Under the pieces are notes generated by a model. It worked only from the letters and a program-made list of their open reading frames with translations. It searched no databases and was not told the origin of the DNA. Both the position numbers and the translations under genes were made by a program. A stretch of DNA of 64,000 nt, taken from Pyxicephalus adspersus (lineage: Eukaryota > Chordata > Amphibia > Anura > Pyxicephalidae). The stretch spans positions 129,257,474 to 129,321,473 of the forward strand of contig NC_092860.1 of NCBI RefSeq assembly GCF_032062135.1, given 5' to 3'. This document shows positions 13,330 through 25,372 of the stretch, piece by piece (position 1 is the stretch's first letter; every line of letters begins with the position of its first letter).

Positions 13330-15697
13330 GCATGGCAGTATGGCTTGTGTGTGCGGTAATATATCACAACTGTGTGACTTTCAGTTGCAAACAAGGATCA
13401 TAAGAAATAATTTACTTACCAGGGACCCATGTCTTGTAACTATTGTACATTCTTCAGGCAACTGCTCAGCACACATCTAAATCATCTATAGATCTTTACT
13501 AATTTACAACTACTGTTGTTGCGCTTAACTCAAACAAAATAAGTGAAGGAAGACATTTTGTTTCAGTTCTTGAGTTCCCTGCCTACCAGCATGCAGAAAA
13601 CAAACAAGTTGTAAGAAAGGGCTCAATTATAGAAAGAGAAACAGGAAAATTAAAAACTGTATCTAGCAGTTTATGGAACCGTTATCTTTTAATTATCAAC
13701 AGGGTTAACAGGAAATTGGATACATCTGTGAAAAATACAGAACATACTTTGAATAAACCTGTTTCTATTGCTCGTGTAATACCCTAGCATAAAAAGGACA
13801 TTAAAGGGCAAATTCTACAGAGACACAGGCAAAAGTTTATAAAGTAGCAAGCAATATATATTGCTTTATCTGTAAACAGCCCAAACACAATTACAGTAAG
13901 AAATAGGGACAGTCAGAGCAAATGCTAATGCTAGGTTATAATGGTCTGCAAAGAACAATTTCCTAATCTAAATATACACAGGTACAGAATGTTGTTACAA
14001 GATTTTCTCTTCATTTAGGAAACTAATAAGATAGGTACTTTCATTTGCTTTGTTTATTTGTCTATTTGTTTTTGCATAGCAGGATTGCCTCATTTATTTG
14101 TGGGATATAATTTCCAAAAGAGTCCTTGAGGGCAGTCAACTGCAAAGTACAATATGCAAATATACCGAAAGTATTTTGCTAGGTCAAAAGGGTTTTACAA
14201 TATATGGAGACAGCTATGTTACTCTCAAAGCCCAAATATTCTACGACTCCCTTTTTGAAGATGACTTACATACATTAAATGGAGTCAACAGTGTGAAGTT
14301 CTGTTTTTAAAGCATTTTAAGGGCTACATTTTGACATCTTTCTAAATGTCAACTGCTTTAAAAAAAAACATTTTGAATAGTACCTGCTATAGCTACACGG
14401 GCTGGCATTGCTGACCACCTTCTGAAAATGCTGTTCATCTAAATGTTATGCTGTACCTCTGCTGTGAGACCTTCTGGAGACGTAACTGCAAAATTCTGTT
14501 TACCGCTGGACAAGAATTCAAAAAGTCAACAACTATCAATGGCAGACTTGTTTGTAAAGAGCACATGCCACATAAAATATAGAATAATCGTGGGGTATAT
14601 CAACCCCTTCTGATAGTAATAAAGTAAAGTTAAAAAAATAAATCTTTTTAAAAACAAAACAAAGAACCTTTACTCCCGCTAAAGACATTCAAATCAAAGA
14701 CTGAATAACATATATTTTGGGTAAAATTGAAAAATCTTTAAAGAATCGTCATTGTAAGTATTGTAAGTATTGCATGAAATATTTGGTTTACATTTACTTG
14801 ATGCGTTCTCATCTTTTTACATCTTTCAAAAACTGTGCACTAAGCAGTTTTGATGTCAATGTTCAGGGCTTGGTAAATAACATAAACATTTGATGACTGA
14901 AATAGCCTACAATTATATTTAACATTTTATATTTATATATATTTTATATATATTTTATATTTATATATATATTTATTTATTTTAATATTTAATTTGGACA
15001 AAATTACATGCTTTTTTTTACAGTTTTGGTCCCACTGGACCCCTTCTTTTGGACTACAATATAAGATGTTATCTAAGAGTAAAGTTGCATCTAGAGCAAA
15101 TCCTAACTATTTCGAAGAATAGTTTAAGAAATTTTATCAAGGAAATATCGAGGGCAAACTATAATCAAAGAAAACTGGAACAATGGGGAAAAGTAAATCT
15201 GATAAGAAAATCAAATAAACTGAACGAAAATAGGATTGAATCCTCTATGAAAAATGTATAAATACACCCCTAATATTTTGTATTTGTACACTTGCACAAA
15301 TATTGTTCAATATAAAACAACTATTGCCGTTTTGTTTTACGTTCCCTGTCTTTGGAAAATATATAATGTTTTGCTGCTTTCAGTAATTTTCAGGTCAACA
15401 ATGTGTGTTTTTGCCTGTTTTTTTCTATTGGATATATGCCAGTTGATTCCATAATGCTTGACAACAATAACGTGGAGAGCACTCTGTTATTCTGCTGCAA
15501 TGGTAACATTTTTTTCTGAGGGAGTAGAGCTACATTTGGTAAATAGTTTTGATGTGTGATTTAGGCAGAATCTACATCCCATGTTTCCAATAACACATTG
15601 TTGGAATAGTATCCCTAATCCAACCTATGGATGGAATGCTCTTTACCCCTGACCTAGGCTTGTTTTGGGAATCGGAGCATATAGGGGATCACATATA

Positions 15698-15898
15698 GGG
15701 GATAATTTAATAAAGCTTATTAAGACTGGAGAAGATACATTATCATGGGAGAACCTGTATTGTAATTCTTAAGAAACATTTAATTTTTGTTGGCAAATGT
15801 TTTATTCCTGGACTAAATAAAATTTGGCTTTGCTGGATCACTCAGGTTCTCATACTATTCTCTATCATTTCCTCGGAGAGCTTTAATAAATCAAGCTC
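15698..15898. mobile_element. Palindromic MITE, GGGCC family, copy 2
   Basis: Starts GGGGATAATTTAATAAAGC and ends GAGAGCTTTAATAAATCAAGCTC, close to the family termini. The interior keeps TTTGCTGGATCACTCAG. More diverged than the other copies, and the 3-bp flanks (ATA left, CTA right) no longer match. Confidence 0.7.
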
Positions 15899-16938
15899 CT
15901 AATATACTTTACTAATTGCAATAATGTTTACTATTTTATTTTGCATGTGAATTAATGAAGGTTTTATAAGAATTTGATTAGTTAACAGTGGAGTGAGAAA
16001 TGTATGTATGTAATATAAAAAGAAAAATACCCACTATAGTAACATTGAGCACTGATGGTTGTACTTCTATTATTACTAGTAGTGTGAACCTTAAATGTCA
16101 ACATGTTATGCAGAGCTGTGAAATAAATAAAAGCTGCAGATGATAAACCTACACACTTGACTAGTGCAAACAATAACACAGGAAGAGACAGAGACCCTTC
16201 TTAGCAAATACATTCTAAGAAGTAGGGAGTGTAGTATACAATATATAATCCTAAAGGATGTGTAGCCTGACTCATTCCAAAAAAAAGTTGGGAACAAAAT
16301 ACATTTTAGTTTTGCCAATGAACAACCCTTATGTGAACGGCAAAATGCGTTACTTTTGACTAAGCTTTGTGTGTTTCATTTATTTGTTCCTGACAGCAAT
16401 AGATAAATGTATTACAAAAGTATAATATATACCTAAGGACAAAACATACTCTAAAAATATCTGCTGCATATTTCAGTAGGGTTTCTATAGTAATCAGCGT
16501 TGAACGTTATGTTCAGTAGCTTAGAGCTAAAGAGAATTCAAAATTTTACTTTCTTGTTGACCAATTAATTTCTTACAGAAACACATCCACATCATTCTCC
16601 ATTTGGAATTTTTGCTTATGTACATTCTTGGAAAGACAATGGTGGACCTGAAAGAATTAAACTCATAAATGTCTTAAATTGTTCAATTTAACGTATGGTA
16701 ACAGTGATACAATATGACAATAGAAAGACATGCATAAAAAGAAGAGAGAGAAATTGTTTCCAGGTAAAAAGAAACTAGTGAAATGTATAGTGGACAAGCT
16801 GGATGATCAATTTCTTTTGTTTCTAATTGTTAAAATTCCCCATTAAGTTAATGTTTCCAGAAGGGAAAATTAATATTGACCTTGGTATCACCAAAATGTG
16901 CCTAGCCTCCGGCTTCAACCAAATTATCAAGAGAGGGA
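15899..16938. other. No gene seen
   Basis: AT-rich sequence. Minus-strand open frames at 15982-16179 and 16106-16318 overlap each other, are short and have no motif. Confidence 0.5.
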
Positions 16939-16979
16939 CAAAATAGAAAAGAAAGAAAAAAAAGAAAAAAAGGAGAAGC
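16939..16979 (+). repeat. Purine (A/G) tract
   Basis: Near-continuous A/G run of AAAGAAAGAAAAAAAAG type. Simple low-complexity sequence. Confidence 0.8.
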
Positions 16980-17009
16980 TTTTGTAAGGCACTCATAAAC
17001 ACTCTAACA

Positions 17010-17500
17010 TAAAACAGAAATTTTTATTGAATTATAAATGTTAAAAAATGTTAGATAAAAACAGTATTCGAAAATTTTACATGGATTGTATCATAACACT
17101 TTCAATACCATTCAAATTTTTGTACATCTAAAAAGCAAACAGGAGTACAGGAATAAGAGAGGGTCTCCCTTCCCAGCGTGTTTCGCCTAATAAGGCTTCC
17201 TCAGGGGAGAGTGGGGGACCCCGAAGCAACAAATTGGTGATGAGTGTCAGCAATATTTGATTTCTTTAAAAACAACAAATAAAAGCTGCTGGGAATTAGC
17301 TGCAGATCCAATTGATTAGGACATTGTTGTATTTTGTTGTGGCTTGCTGATGTTAAATTTGTCAAGTAGATCTTGTTTAGGCATATAGTCACCCAGTGGT
17401 TATCATAAATATCATGGATGGAACTTTGGAAAGATGTATACATCTCCCCAAACTAGCAACTAACCGACCACCAGGCGTACTCTTGTATGTTATTGAATAG
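17010..17500 (-). repeat. Dispersed repeat, minus strand, with CCTGAGGAAGC...GCGAAACACG core
   Basis: On the minus strand 17206-17172 reads CCTGAGGAAGCCTTATTAGG then CGAAACACGCTGGG. The flanking 17010-17160 segment (TTTTTATTGAATTATAAATG, GATTGTATCATAACAC, CTAAAAAGCAAACAG) resembles a frog interspersed repeat that I recall but cannot name. The outer boundaries are guesses. No coding potential was identified. Confidence 0.45.
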
Positions 17501-18157
17501 CAGGAGGAGGGGAAACGCTATCAAACATAGTCGTGAGAACATAAAAATAGTCTGATCCACAGCTCTCCAGACTCAATTGAGTGCATATACTTTTTTCTTT
17601 CCCTGTATCCAGTATCTTGATTTCTAGTGGTTGTTAAAATTCTAACTTTCACTAAATATACACTCTTTTTTTTGGAGTGGCTGCTACATGACACTTGACA
17701 AATATATGACAAAGGCTTTAAAGCTGCCTCATTTTTTTTCTAGCATTTTTACTCAGATCAATATTTCGGTATAACATGTTACTGGGTACTGAAGAAACCA
17801 TGCACCATTCCAGAATATAACTAAATGGAATAGAGATTTACATTCCATTAACAGACAAGAATGAAGAGTGCAAAAATATACCTACTAAAATATGACACAG
17901 TTTGCACAAAATGTGTTGCACTCTATTATTTTTAAGCTTATCAGCTTTTTAGCAAATCCTGTGTTACAAATATTAGAGTAACCAATGAAAAATAGGAGAA
18001 AGAGAAAAGCAGGGATTTCGGTACACAAGGTGTATTTATATATATTTTCAATATAACAAAGTGATACAAAGCAAAACAGGTTCAAAATAGGCCACAATAC
18101 ATATTTGTGGTCGAAGCAGTATAGCTTTGGCCCTAGGGGGCACAGACTATAACACAA

Positions 18158-18250
18158 GGCCCCTGATTCATCAAGCAGAATCGGATTATCGCTCGCGCAT
18201 TCGTATTCGCGATCCGAAATCGTACGCCGTCGCGCTATTCAGCAACTGAA
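18158..18250. mobile_element. CpG-dense MITE terminal fragment
   Basis: Begins GGCCCCTGATTCATCAAGC, which resembles the GGGCCTGATTTATTAAAGC end of the MITE family elsewhere in the window. The interior differs: 18181-18236 contains 13 CpG dinucleotides in 56 bases (for example CTCGCGCATTCGTATTCGCG) inside a CpG-poor region. It stops abruptly near 18250 with no mirror end, so it is a truncated element. Confidence 0.55.
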
Positions 18251-18896
18251 AAAGCTGACCACAATAGTTTCTTGATCCAAGATGTGCTGAAAAGAAGCAA
18301 TAGGAGAAAAATCAGAATGACCAAAAGATGAGCTTAGCACTGTGCATTTGGAAAGTTATTGACAGAAAAAAATTACTCTTGGAGAAAGCCATGGATATTA
18401 GTTTTTTTTTTATTGGTTTTTATTGGGCTATTATTTTTTTCTCATTTTGAAATTCTCTTCCAAAATTACCAAATCTTTTATAATTTTATATAACAAACTA
18501 ATAAAAAGCAATGTCTGTCTTCCATTATCAATTTCTTTACAATATGGTATTTTCTGGCATTTTTATTCTAAGTCTAAAGATAACATAAAACCTCTTAATC
18601 ATTATATTGTTTTTGAAATCAAAACCAATTGGCATAGTTGCAATTTTCATGTCACACAATATTTGTGTTACTGTTTCTAATATTAAGCTAATTGTTGCAC
18701 ACAAACAAAATTATATTTCCATTTAAATATATTTTTATTCTGTAAAATATAAAGCGTGCAGTTAAGTTTATTACATAGATATTAAATAGATCAAGCCTTG
18801 AAACTGCTGACATGCATAAAATGAAAAACATGACAATACCCCAAATTAACTATTGATCATTTGCAAGTTATCAACTTAGACTTTGGAGCAAAACCC

Positions 18897-19200
18897 TGAG
18901 GATACTCACCTGTTCCCCGTTCCGTAGTGGGTGCCGACGTATTTTACCTTCTTCACTTTCACAGTCCAATCCTCACCCATCCTAATTGGCCATGCCAGGA
19001 TGACTTAACAACCATTTAAGCATACAGGAGTTCATTCAGTCTCCTGCTGGGGAAGCTGTGATGTTCTAGATTTCTGCATGTACATATCAACAAATTTTGA
19101 CAGATGGGTGGCAGTCAGGTAAGAAATATTCTTATTGCAGACATCACCAGCCCTTTTGTGCATAAAGGACCTGCCTGATGCCAATTTTTTTAAACTGGAT
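18897..19200 (+). repeat. Dispersed frog repeat, copy 1 of a pair
   Basis: Contains CACCTGTTCCCCGTTCCG, CCAATCCTCACCCATCCTAA and CATAAAGGACCTGCCTGATG. The last part and the preceding CAGTCAGGTAAGAAAT match 56987-57055 (CAGGCAGGTAAGTTT ... AATAAAGGACCTGTCAGGTG). GC content is locally higher. The repeat family is unnamed; boundaries are approximate. Confidence 0.5.
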
Positions 19201-20287
19201 CCCCTGTCATTTTAAATTCTAACACCAGTCATAAAGCTACTGGGCTCCCTGGGTTGACATGAACAAAACAAACACATTGCAGGGGATTAGGTGGAGATGG
19301 GTACAAGACTGAGTATCACAGCAGTGGGTGGGTGGCTTTACAGCCACCTGAATAAACTGTATTACAGAGCCTGATAACAATTCTTACAATGTAAATAAAC
19401 TGCATCTGCAAACTTGCAGTCTGATACAAACAAGTTCTATTTTAAACCAGCACTCTGACAGATCATTTTTACCAGAGCTCCATTGCTAAATGAGTAGTTA
19501 AGAAAAGTATATACAGTGAAGCTAGATGCCAAAGTAAAAATAGATTTTAGGTTTAGGTAGAGTTTTTACTCGCAAAAAAAAGATAATACGCAAAAAAAAT
19601 CTTCTTTATCTGGGGAATCACTCAATGATCGCAACTGAAATATATTGAATTCTAATCATGTCCTAATACTTACATAAGCAGAATTATCATTATTCTCTCT
19701 GTGTATAAAACATGTTAGTTCCTTGTGAGAAATTCTCATTTGAGAAATCCCTGAAGTGGCATCTCACATGATATTGGAATGCTTTGTATTTTCAATTTGG
19801 CTGCCCACCAGTGGAAGACCGTTATCTCTGATATTACAACTTACACGGTACAGAAAGGGTAATGGTACAATTAAACGCAACATCCAATTTAATTTTGGCT
19901 TATTAATTTAATTTTAAATATCAAGTTTCATAGATCATCTGGGATTACAGAGAACATGCTGGATCATTGGTTCAGGTGTTGTCTGGCATGAGGGTAACAA
20001 AGTGTCCAAACGCATTAGTCAGAAGTCATCTTTTCACCTTGTTAAATAATTGCAGACTATTTGCCTAAAACCACATTATTTTTTTTAATCATAAAAATGA
20101 AATAAAAGATTAAATAAGTATGGATTAGTTATTTTGATTTTAAATTGCACCTGCCTAAAGCAGAGAATAACTAACATATTCTCTCCAATGTTGTAATCAT
20201 GCCAAGTTTGTATCAGTCACTCCTACAATATTATTCATTGAATCTTTCTGTAAGTATTTTTGTAGTTGGGTGATACAGTCACACAAT

Positions 20288-20504
20288 GGGTCCGATTTTT
20301 TAAAGCTATCCAAAGCTGAAGAGACTACCCCTTCTTTAGTGAAACTGGGTTATCCAGCAAACCTGGAATGGATTTCTTAAAGTCATTTGCTATTTGTTAG
20401 TAAAGGTTTTCAATCCTGCACCAAATCCACTTTTTTGGATCATACAGGTTTACTGATAAAAGTGTAACCTCTCCAGTGTGGGAGAGCTTTATTAAATCAG
20501 GCCC
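20288..20504. mobile_element. Palindromic MITE, GGGCC family, copy 3, TSD AAT
   Basis: 217 bp starting GGGTCCGATTTTTTAAAGC and ending GCTTTATTAAATCAGGCCC. The arms are mirrored, including TCCAGCAAACCTGG and GGATCATACAGG. AAT flanks both ends (20285-20287 and 20505-20507). Confidence 0.8.
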
Positions 20505-20550
20505 AATGGGTTTTATTTACTAAAGGAATTATTAACATGAATATTATTTA

Positions 20551-20722
20551 GGAGTCTATATATAAAAGTTTTCACCTAACATCCACTCAACTTTTACCCA
20601 AATTTCACACATTTTTCACAATGGAATTAATAAAGGTTACACATTTTTTTAATTAAATTCAGTGTGAAAAATATTTTTTAAAAGTTTAGTGAATTTTAGG
20701 TAAAAAAATATAAATAGACCCC
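20551..20722. mobile_element. Small MITE, GGGGTCTATTTAT family, TSD TTA
   Basis: Starts GGAGTCTATATATAAAAG and ends ATATAAATAGACCCC; the termini are inverted repeats of about 25 bp, with CACCTAA / TTAGGTAAAA further in. TTA lies immediately outside both ends (20548-20550 and 20723-20725), the target type of PIF/Harbinger elements. Confidence 0.65.
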
Positions 20723-20835
20723 TTAGTTTGGTAATTTAGGTAATCAGATTAGCTTTGAATGACCAATTATGTTTAGAGGTTAAAACGTTTTTTTTTTTGG
20801 ACTGAATATTTTAAGTAAACAAAGGTTTGTTCTCC

Positions 20836-20990
20836 TTAAAGCAGGACTAAACCCACACTACTCACTTTCTATTGTAGGGTGCCACCATCATCCAGTGCAG
20901 ACACAGGAGTTTATTCCTGGCATGTGCAAGGGAAGCTGAGATTAAATAAGGGCAGCCGGGTTCGTGCTTGGGGTAGTGTGGCTGTGGGAT
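20836..20990 (+). repeat. Repeat-like segment beginning TTAAAGCAGGACTAAACCC
   Basis: A GC-richer block opening with a TTAAAG...ACTAAAC motif that recurs in variant form at 25373, 27647, 30438 and 32779. Probably part of a dispersed repeat; extent uncertain. Confidence 0.35.
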
Positions 20991-22420
20991 GAATTGCTGC
21001 AGTTTACCATACTTCTGAAATTATCCTTAATGTAATATTTTATTTATTATGCAAGAAAACAAATGGAAGAAATGCTAAAGATGCCCCTGCAACAATATAT
21101 TCAAAATTTTATTGTAGGTTTAGAATATTTAACTCACCATGGCAACTACTTATTAAAAATGAAATTATAATTGTGTTAAAAAACATGAAATATTTAGAAA
21201 CTATTGACTCATTTTTATAATTTTGGTACCTCCAACGTCCACTCCTTGATGTTAATTTATTGTTTCAGTATTACCAAAACATTTACAATGTAGCTAAAAT
21301 TGTCACATCAATGAAAAAATTTTGTACTGAACATAATTATTGTGAATATAGGCAGTTCCATCAGAGGACAAAGCATGCTTTAAATTGAACTAAATATTAA
21401 ACAGAATGACATCCATTTACTATAGTTATTCTCAGTCTTCATAAATACTCCACTGTGTGAGCTTTTTTTGGCAGATTTCAAAGTTTTGTTGCCTGGAATT
21501 CATCAGTTGCAGCTGTACCTCTTAGAGAAGAAGAGATTAACCTCTGCAACTCTGGATGGTAAAAATATCTTTCTCTAATCTGCTGCTATAGTCAATGTGA
21601 TTTATCGTCTTTTCCCAGCTGGACAACACTGGCAACTGAAGAAATTAAGAAAGAGAAAGTTTTGTGAAGAAAACTCCAACGCCTGGAAGTCTTCATTGAT
21701 AAGAACAACTTTATTTTTTTTATACAAAAATGGTTATAATTACAAAAGACATTGTAAAAAAAACCATGCAAATTAACATGGTACTTTCCAAATATTTCAC
21801 TTAACCACTTAATGTTTTGTGGGTTTATCCAATCTCATTATCCGGGCAGTTCTCAAGCATGAAGTTATGAAAGTTGCCTGAAAAGAGTACTTATATTTTT
21901 ATTTTCTAATTTTTGGTACATAACCATGGAATTATACTGCTATTTCCGTTGTGCTGTTGCTTCCAGTCATAGTTATTTTGTCTGATCTTTGTAAAGCCAT
22001 CTTCTAGATTTATCAGAGAAGTGAAGTGAGTCCCTCCTTCAAACCTTTCCCCAGCCTCATGGTCCAAAGGTTTAATTGCAAGCCCTGGAGCTGCCCAAGA
22101 TATATCAACAAGGCCAGGGGTGAAAGATCTAGTGAATATCTTTTCACAGATCTTTAGTGAACTTGAAAGTGTCTTTCTTTGAGCAAAAATTATATAGATC
22201 AGGGATGAGAGATGTATAACATTTTTTTTAGGGTTAAGGAAAATACATATTTACAGACAAACTACAAATCTTTTTATTTTCTTTTTTATTTTACATGGCA
22301 CATGCTCCCACTGGTCCCCATGACCTTATTTCAGCAATGATAGTACCATAATTAAAGGCTTTTCAATTAACTCTCCCTGTGAAAATAGGATTTTTGCTGA
22401 AAAATCAACATAAATAAAAT
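20991..22420. other. No gene seen
   Basis: AT-rich sequence without a supportable gene or repeat. 21470-21720 is of higher complexity but has no long open frame. Confidence 0.5.
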
Positions 22421-22429
22421 CATCTCCCT

Positions 22430-22800
22430 GTCCATAATATGAACCAAGTAACCGAGGACCTCAAAGGCTTAGGAGTACTTAAGGGGTCGGCACAGAGCAG
22501 AGTTTTAATTCCTATCAAACATCTTTGGAGTAAATTAAAAAAATTGGTTGCAAGAAAAGAGCCTGATATCAGTAAATGACCTTGAAAATGCTTTTTTGAG
22601 TGAATATTTACATTTACATGGATACAGTAAAAAAAAACTGGAAAGCCAGAAGAGGCTGTTGTTACAGTTGTTAAGGGTGGGCTATGCTAAGTATATGGGT
22701 GGAATCCAATGTATATTTAACTCAAGCGAGTGTGATGGTCAGATCTTCACAAAAATGTTTTCCATAGGTACTTATTTACATATTTCAGTGCAATAAAACA
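22430..22800 (+). pseudogene. Tc1-like transposase C-terminal fragment
   Basis: The frame 22445-22576 (44 codons before a stop at 22577) reads QVTEDLKGLGVL, then AQSRVLIPIKHLWSKLKKLV. This matches the Tc1 DD34E signature AQSPDLNPIEHLW. The third catalytic acidic residue is replaced by Lys (AAA at 22517-22519), and Pro-Asp and Asn of the motif are also lost. A shifted frame further on (about 22620-22700) keeps KKLESQ-like sequence and GYAKYMGG, as in the C-terminal tail of these transposases. The DNA-binding domain and the first two acidic residues are absent. It is a dead fragment of an element of the IS630/Tc1/mariner superfamily. Confidence 0.65.
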
Positions 22801-24303
22801 TAAGGATATCACCTACCTATCATAAAACAGAAATGTTGTGATCAGTAAGTTGAGCCACCCATAGGTGCTCAAGGTGCAAACAAGAAATGGTATTTTAAAT
22901 TCTTCTTTGTTATGTACTGCATACCAAATGTATATATATGTAAAAACAGTAAAGCTCAAGCTGGAAGACACAATTACCATCATTGCCACCACGACTTTGT
23001 TTTTCACAAACATATTACCTGTTTTTCACAAACATCTCCTAATAACTTTCCTGTAATAAATGATTGACCTTGATTTTAAAGGAGAGGGAAATGGAATATA
23101 GAAGGGTGGAAAACCCTGAAAGTGTGTATAGAAGAAGGGGAAACAATGGAAAATCAGACAATATCTTTGCTTTTATAGAGCAAAAAAAAAGAGATGAGAT
23201 CCAAAAATATAAGTAGCTTAAGTTTTTGGGTAAAATAAAAGCTCCACAAAAAGTGTTCTAAACTTGGAAGTGGCCTGGCCAAGCTGACCATCATCTTCTC
23301 CATGAATTCAACTGCATGCTGAATTTGCCCATGTTCCTGGAAGGTAAGGTTACTAAGCAGTTTTCATGAAGTTTTCCACCTAATCTGTACCTCTAGTTTA
23401 GAAGATTTGAATGCCTACCTGCTGTTAAGATACACAGTAGAATGGGTTTCTATTGGCTGGTATTTCCAAGGGGCATTTCTGTCTCTGCCAATCTCCACTG
23501 TATGCTATGTACCTTATTGAGCTAGGGAAGTTGTTTTTTTTTTTTTTTTTTTCTTGCAGTTCTAGAACCAAACATCAACACTACCTTTTACCAGGCTTCA
23601 GTAGGAGTTTTAGCAGGAATTATCATGTTTGTTATAAACCCAACAGATGTCCACTAAATCCTTAGTAAATGCTAACTACATTTCATTAAAACCCTAGTTT
23701 TGCAACCTTGTCATAAAACAACCTCCATAAAATACCCAATCCCCATGTCTTCAACCAAAATCTCTCTTTAAAAACCACAAAGATCCTAATACTCCCAGGA
23801 CTTGTATCCTGTATCACCTGTAGCTTTCACTGGTTTGCCCTGATGACGAGACCCCAATGACAGCTACAGAGGACCTATTAGACATGCATTCTCAAATGTG
23901 AGGTTTGTGTGGTCTGCTAAAGTGTTTTATTTTATATATTAACATAACACAATTCTAGCAGGCCAATAAATATAAGTACAGCCTTTTTTCCAGATGTGCC
24001 TAATTGTGATTATCTTTTAACCACAGCATTCTTTAGCTTAGCATTTACAAGCTAAAACTTGAAAAAAATGTCTATAGCCTTAACCTTAGATTAAATGCCA
24101 CATTTTCCAAATGTTTCAATCAGTAGAGGGTGGCCTGTGCAAAATCTCAGTGTGAAAGGACCTCTGATCCTATTAAATAGGAGGCTCTTCTTTCTTATGG
24201 CAAGATCAGAATTTATTCAGTTGACTCTTACACTGAAATGATACAGCATTCATAACCTTAGGGAAGGAATTTGCAATCATAGGCATGAAACAGTCCTGTG
24301 TAG
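22801..24303. other. No gene seen
   Basis: Contains a poly-T run at 23534-23552. Overlapping short open frames on both strands near 22813-23056 have no motif. Confidence 0.5.
23534..23552 (+). repeat. Poly-T tract
   Basis: About 19 consecutive T. On the minus strand this could be the poly(A) tail of a short retroelement, but no element body was recognised. Confidence 0.85.
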
Positions 24304-24837
24304 TTACAGAAAGGTAGCTTTTATTGGAGAAAAAGAAAGACTGCACAGCTTTTCACGCAAGTTATATATTTTTAATTGAAAATCCCATTGCACAAATATC
24401 TGACTGAGCTGATGAACACTGCATAATCTCAATATGGAAGTTAATGGAAAATAGTCTGATCCTATCAGATATGTGGCGTATTTCAGAAAATGGTATTCTC
24501 GGGATTGCAGGCATAAAATCGCAGGAGTAAAATACTCACATGTGATGGTAGTCAAAGTATAGTTAAAGGATTCACAATTAGGAATTAGGATTACATATTC
24601 CTTGCAGGAAACATTGATGTGAATGAATATACCAAATCTGCTGTGTAGCTTTTGAATAAATGACAACATTTGCAGTTCAGCCGACTCTCCAAGAAACCTG
24701 CTAACTACAAAAGTAATTATAGTTATGAAATATCTTATTTCTTGAAAAATGTGCACCATGAAATAAATACATCTTTTTGTGTTTAAATAATTTATCTGCT
24801 TTTTATTACTTTGTAAAGTCTGTGTATTTATAAACAT
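24304..24837 (-). other. Uninterpreted 177-codon open frame
   Basis: The longest uninterrupted frame in the window apart from the LINE. The product would be rich in Ile, Phe, Ser and Leu, as expected from translating AT-rich noncoding DNA, with no domain, signal or repeat that I recognise. Rough reasoning on stop frequency suggests a frame this long is uncommon but not remarkable in 64 kb of six-frame sequence. I do not call it a gene. Confidence 0.1.
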
Positions 24838-25170
24838 CCACTTGAGTGGAATATATATATCTAAAAAGAGTATTTTTAAGCTGGAGTTAAACTAGGCAAA
24901 CACTATGACACAGATGTTGCATTAAACATGAGTGTATCCCCTATGGTTTTAGTGCTACAATTTTCTTTTTATATATTTAATTTTTTAACTAATGCATTTC
25001 CTACTGTGAAACAATACAAGCCTGAAAGAAAGTTAAAAGTGCCAAAGAAGTGTCCAGAAAAAAATATAGTGAAAGTAATTACTCTAAACAATTATGTTTC
25101 TTTTATTTATTATTCATAATTTTTTAATAATTAGAATTATTCTTGATTTGGATAGTCATTGTTGTGGTTG

Positions 25171-25236
25171 CTATTATTATTATTATTAATTTTATTATTA
25201 TTATTATTAATAATAATAATAATAATAAATAATGCT
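25171..25236. repeat. (ATT)n/(AAT)n microsatellite with inversion
   Basis: ATT repeats (25172-25208) pass into AAT repeats (25208-25235), making a self-complementary structure with a short A/T centre. Confidence 0.9.
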
Positions 25237-25372
25237 AAAAAACAAAATAATTGGTACATTCAAGTCTAGAAAAACAGACATAAAGGAGCGTTTATAAAAT
25301 GCATGAAAAGAGCTTTCATTTAGGCATGTTGTTGGCAGTATTTAGGCTAAAGCCCTCTTGCCTTAAAGTGGA

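Larger units (their letters stand above)
8912..15697. other. No gene seen; low-complexity AT-rich DNA
   Basis: No supportable gene. It includes TA-rich runs at 10217-10251 and 14925-14985, a triple CTTGTA at 10700-10718, a palindrome at 13298-13329 and a repeat core at 11967-12006. All open frames are under 75 codons. Confidence 0.55.

Noticed and set aside
16328..16352. Possible sixth copy of the GAAACGCGTT core (GGCAAAATGCGTTAC)
   Set aside because: Only the second box is partly present; the CCTGAGGAAGC box is missing.
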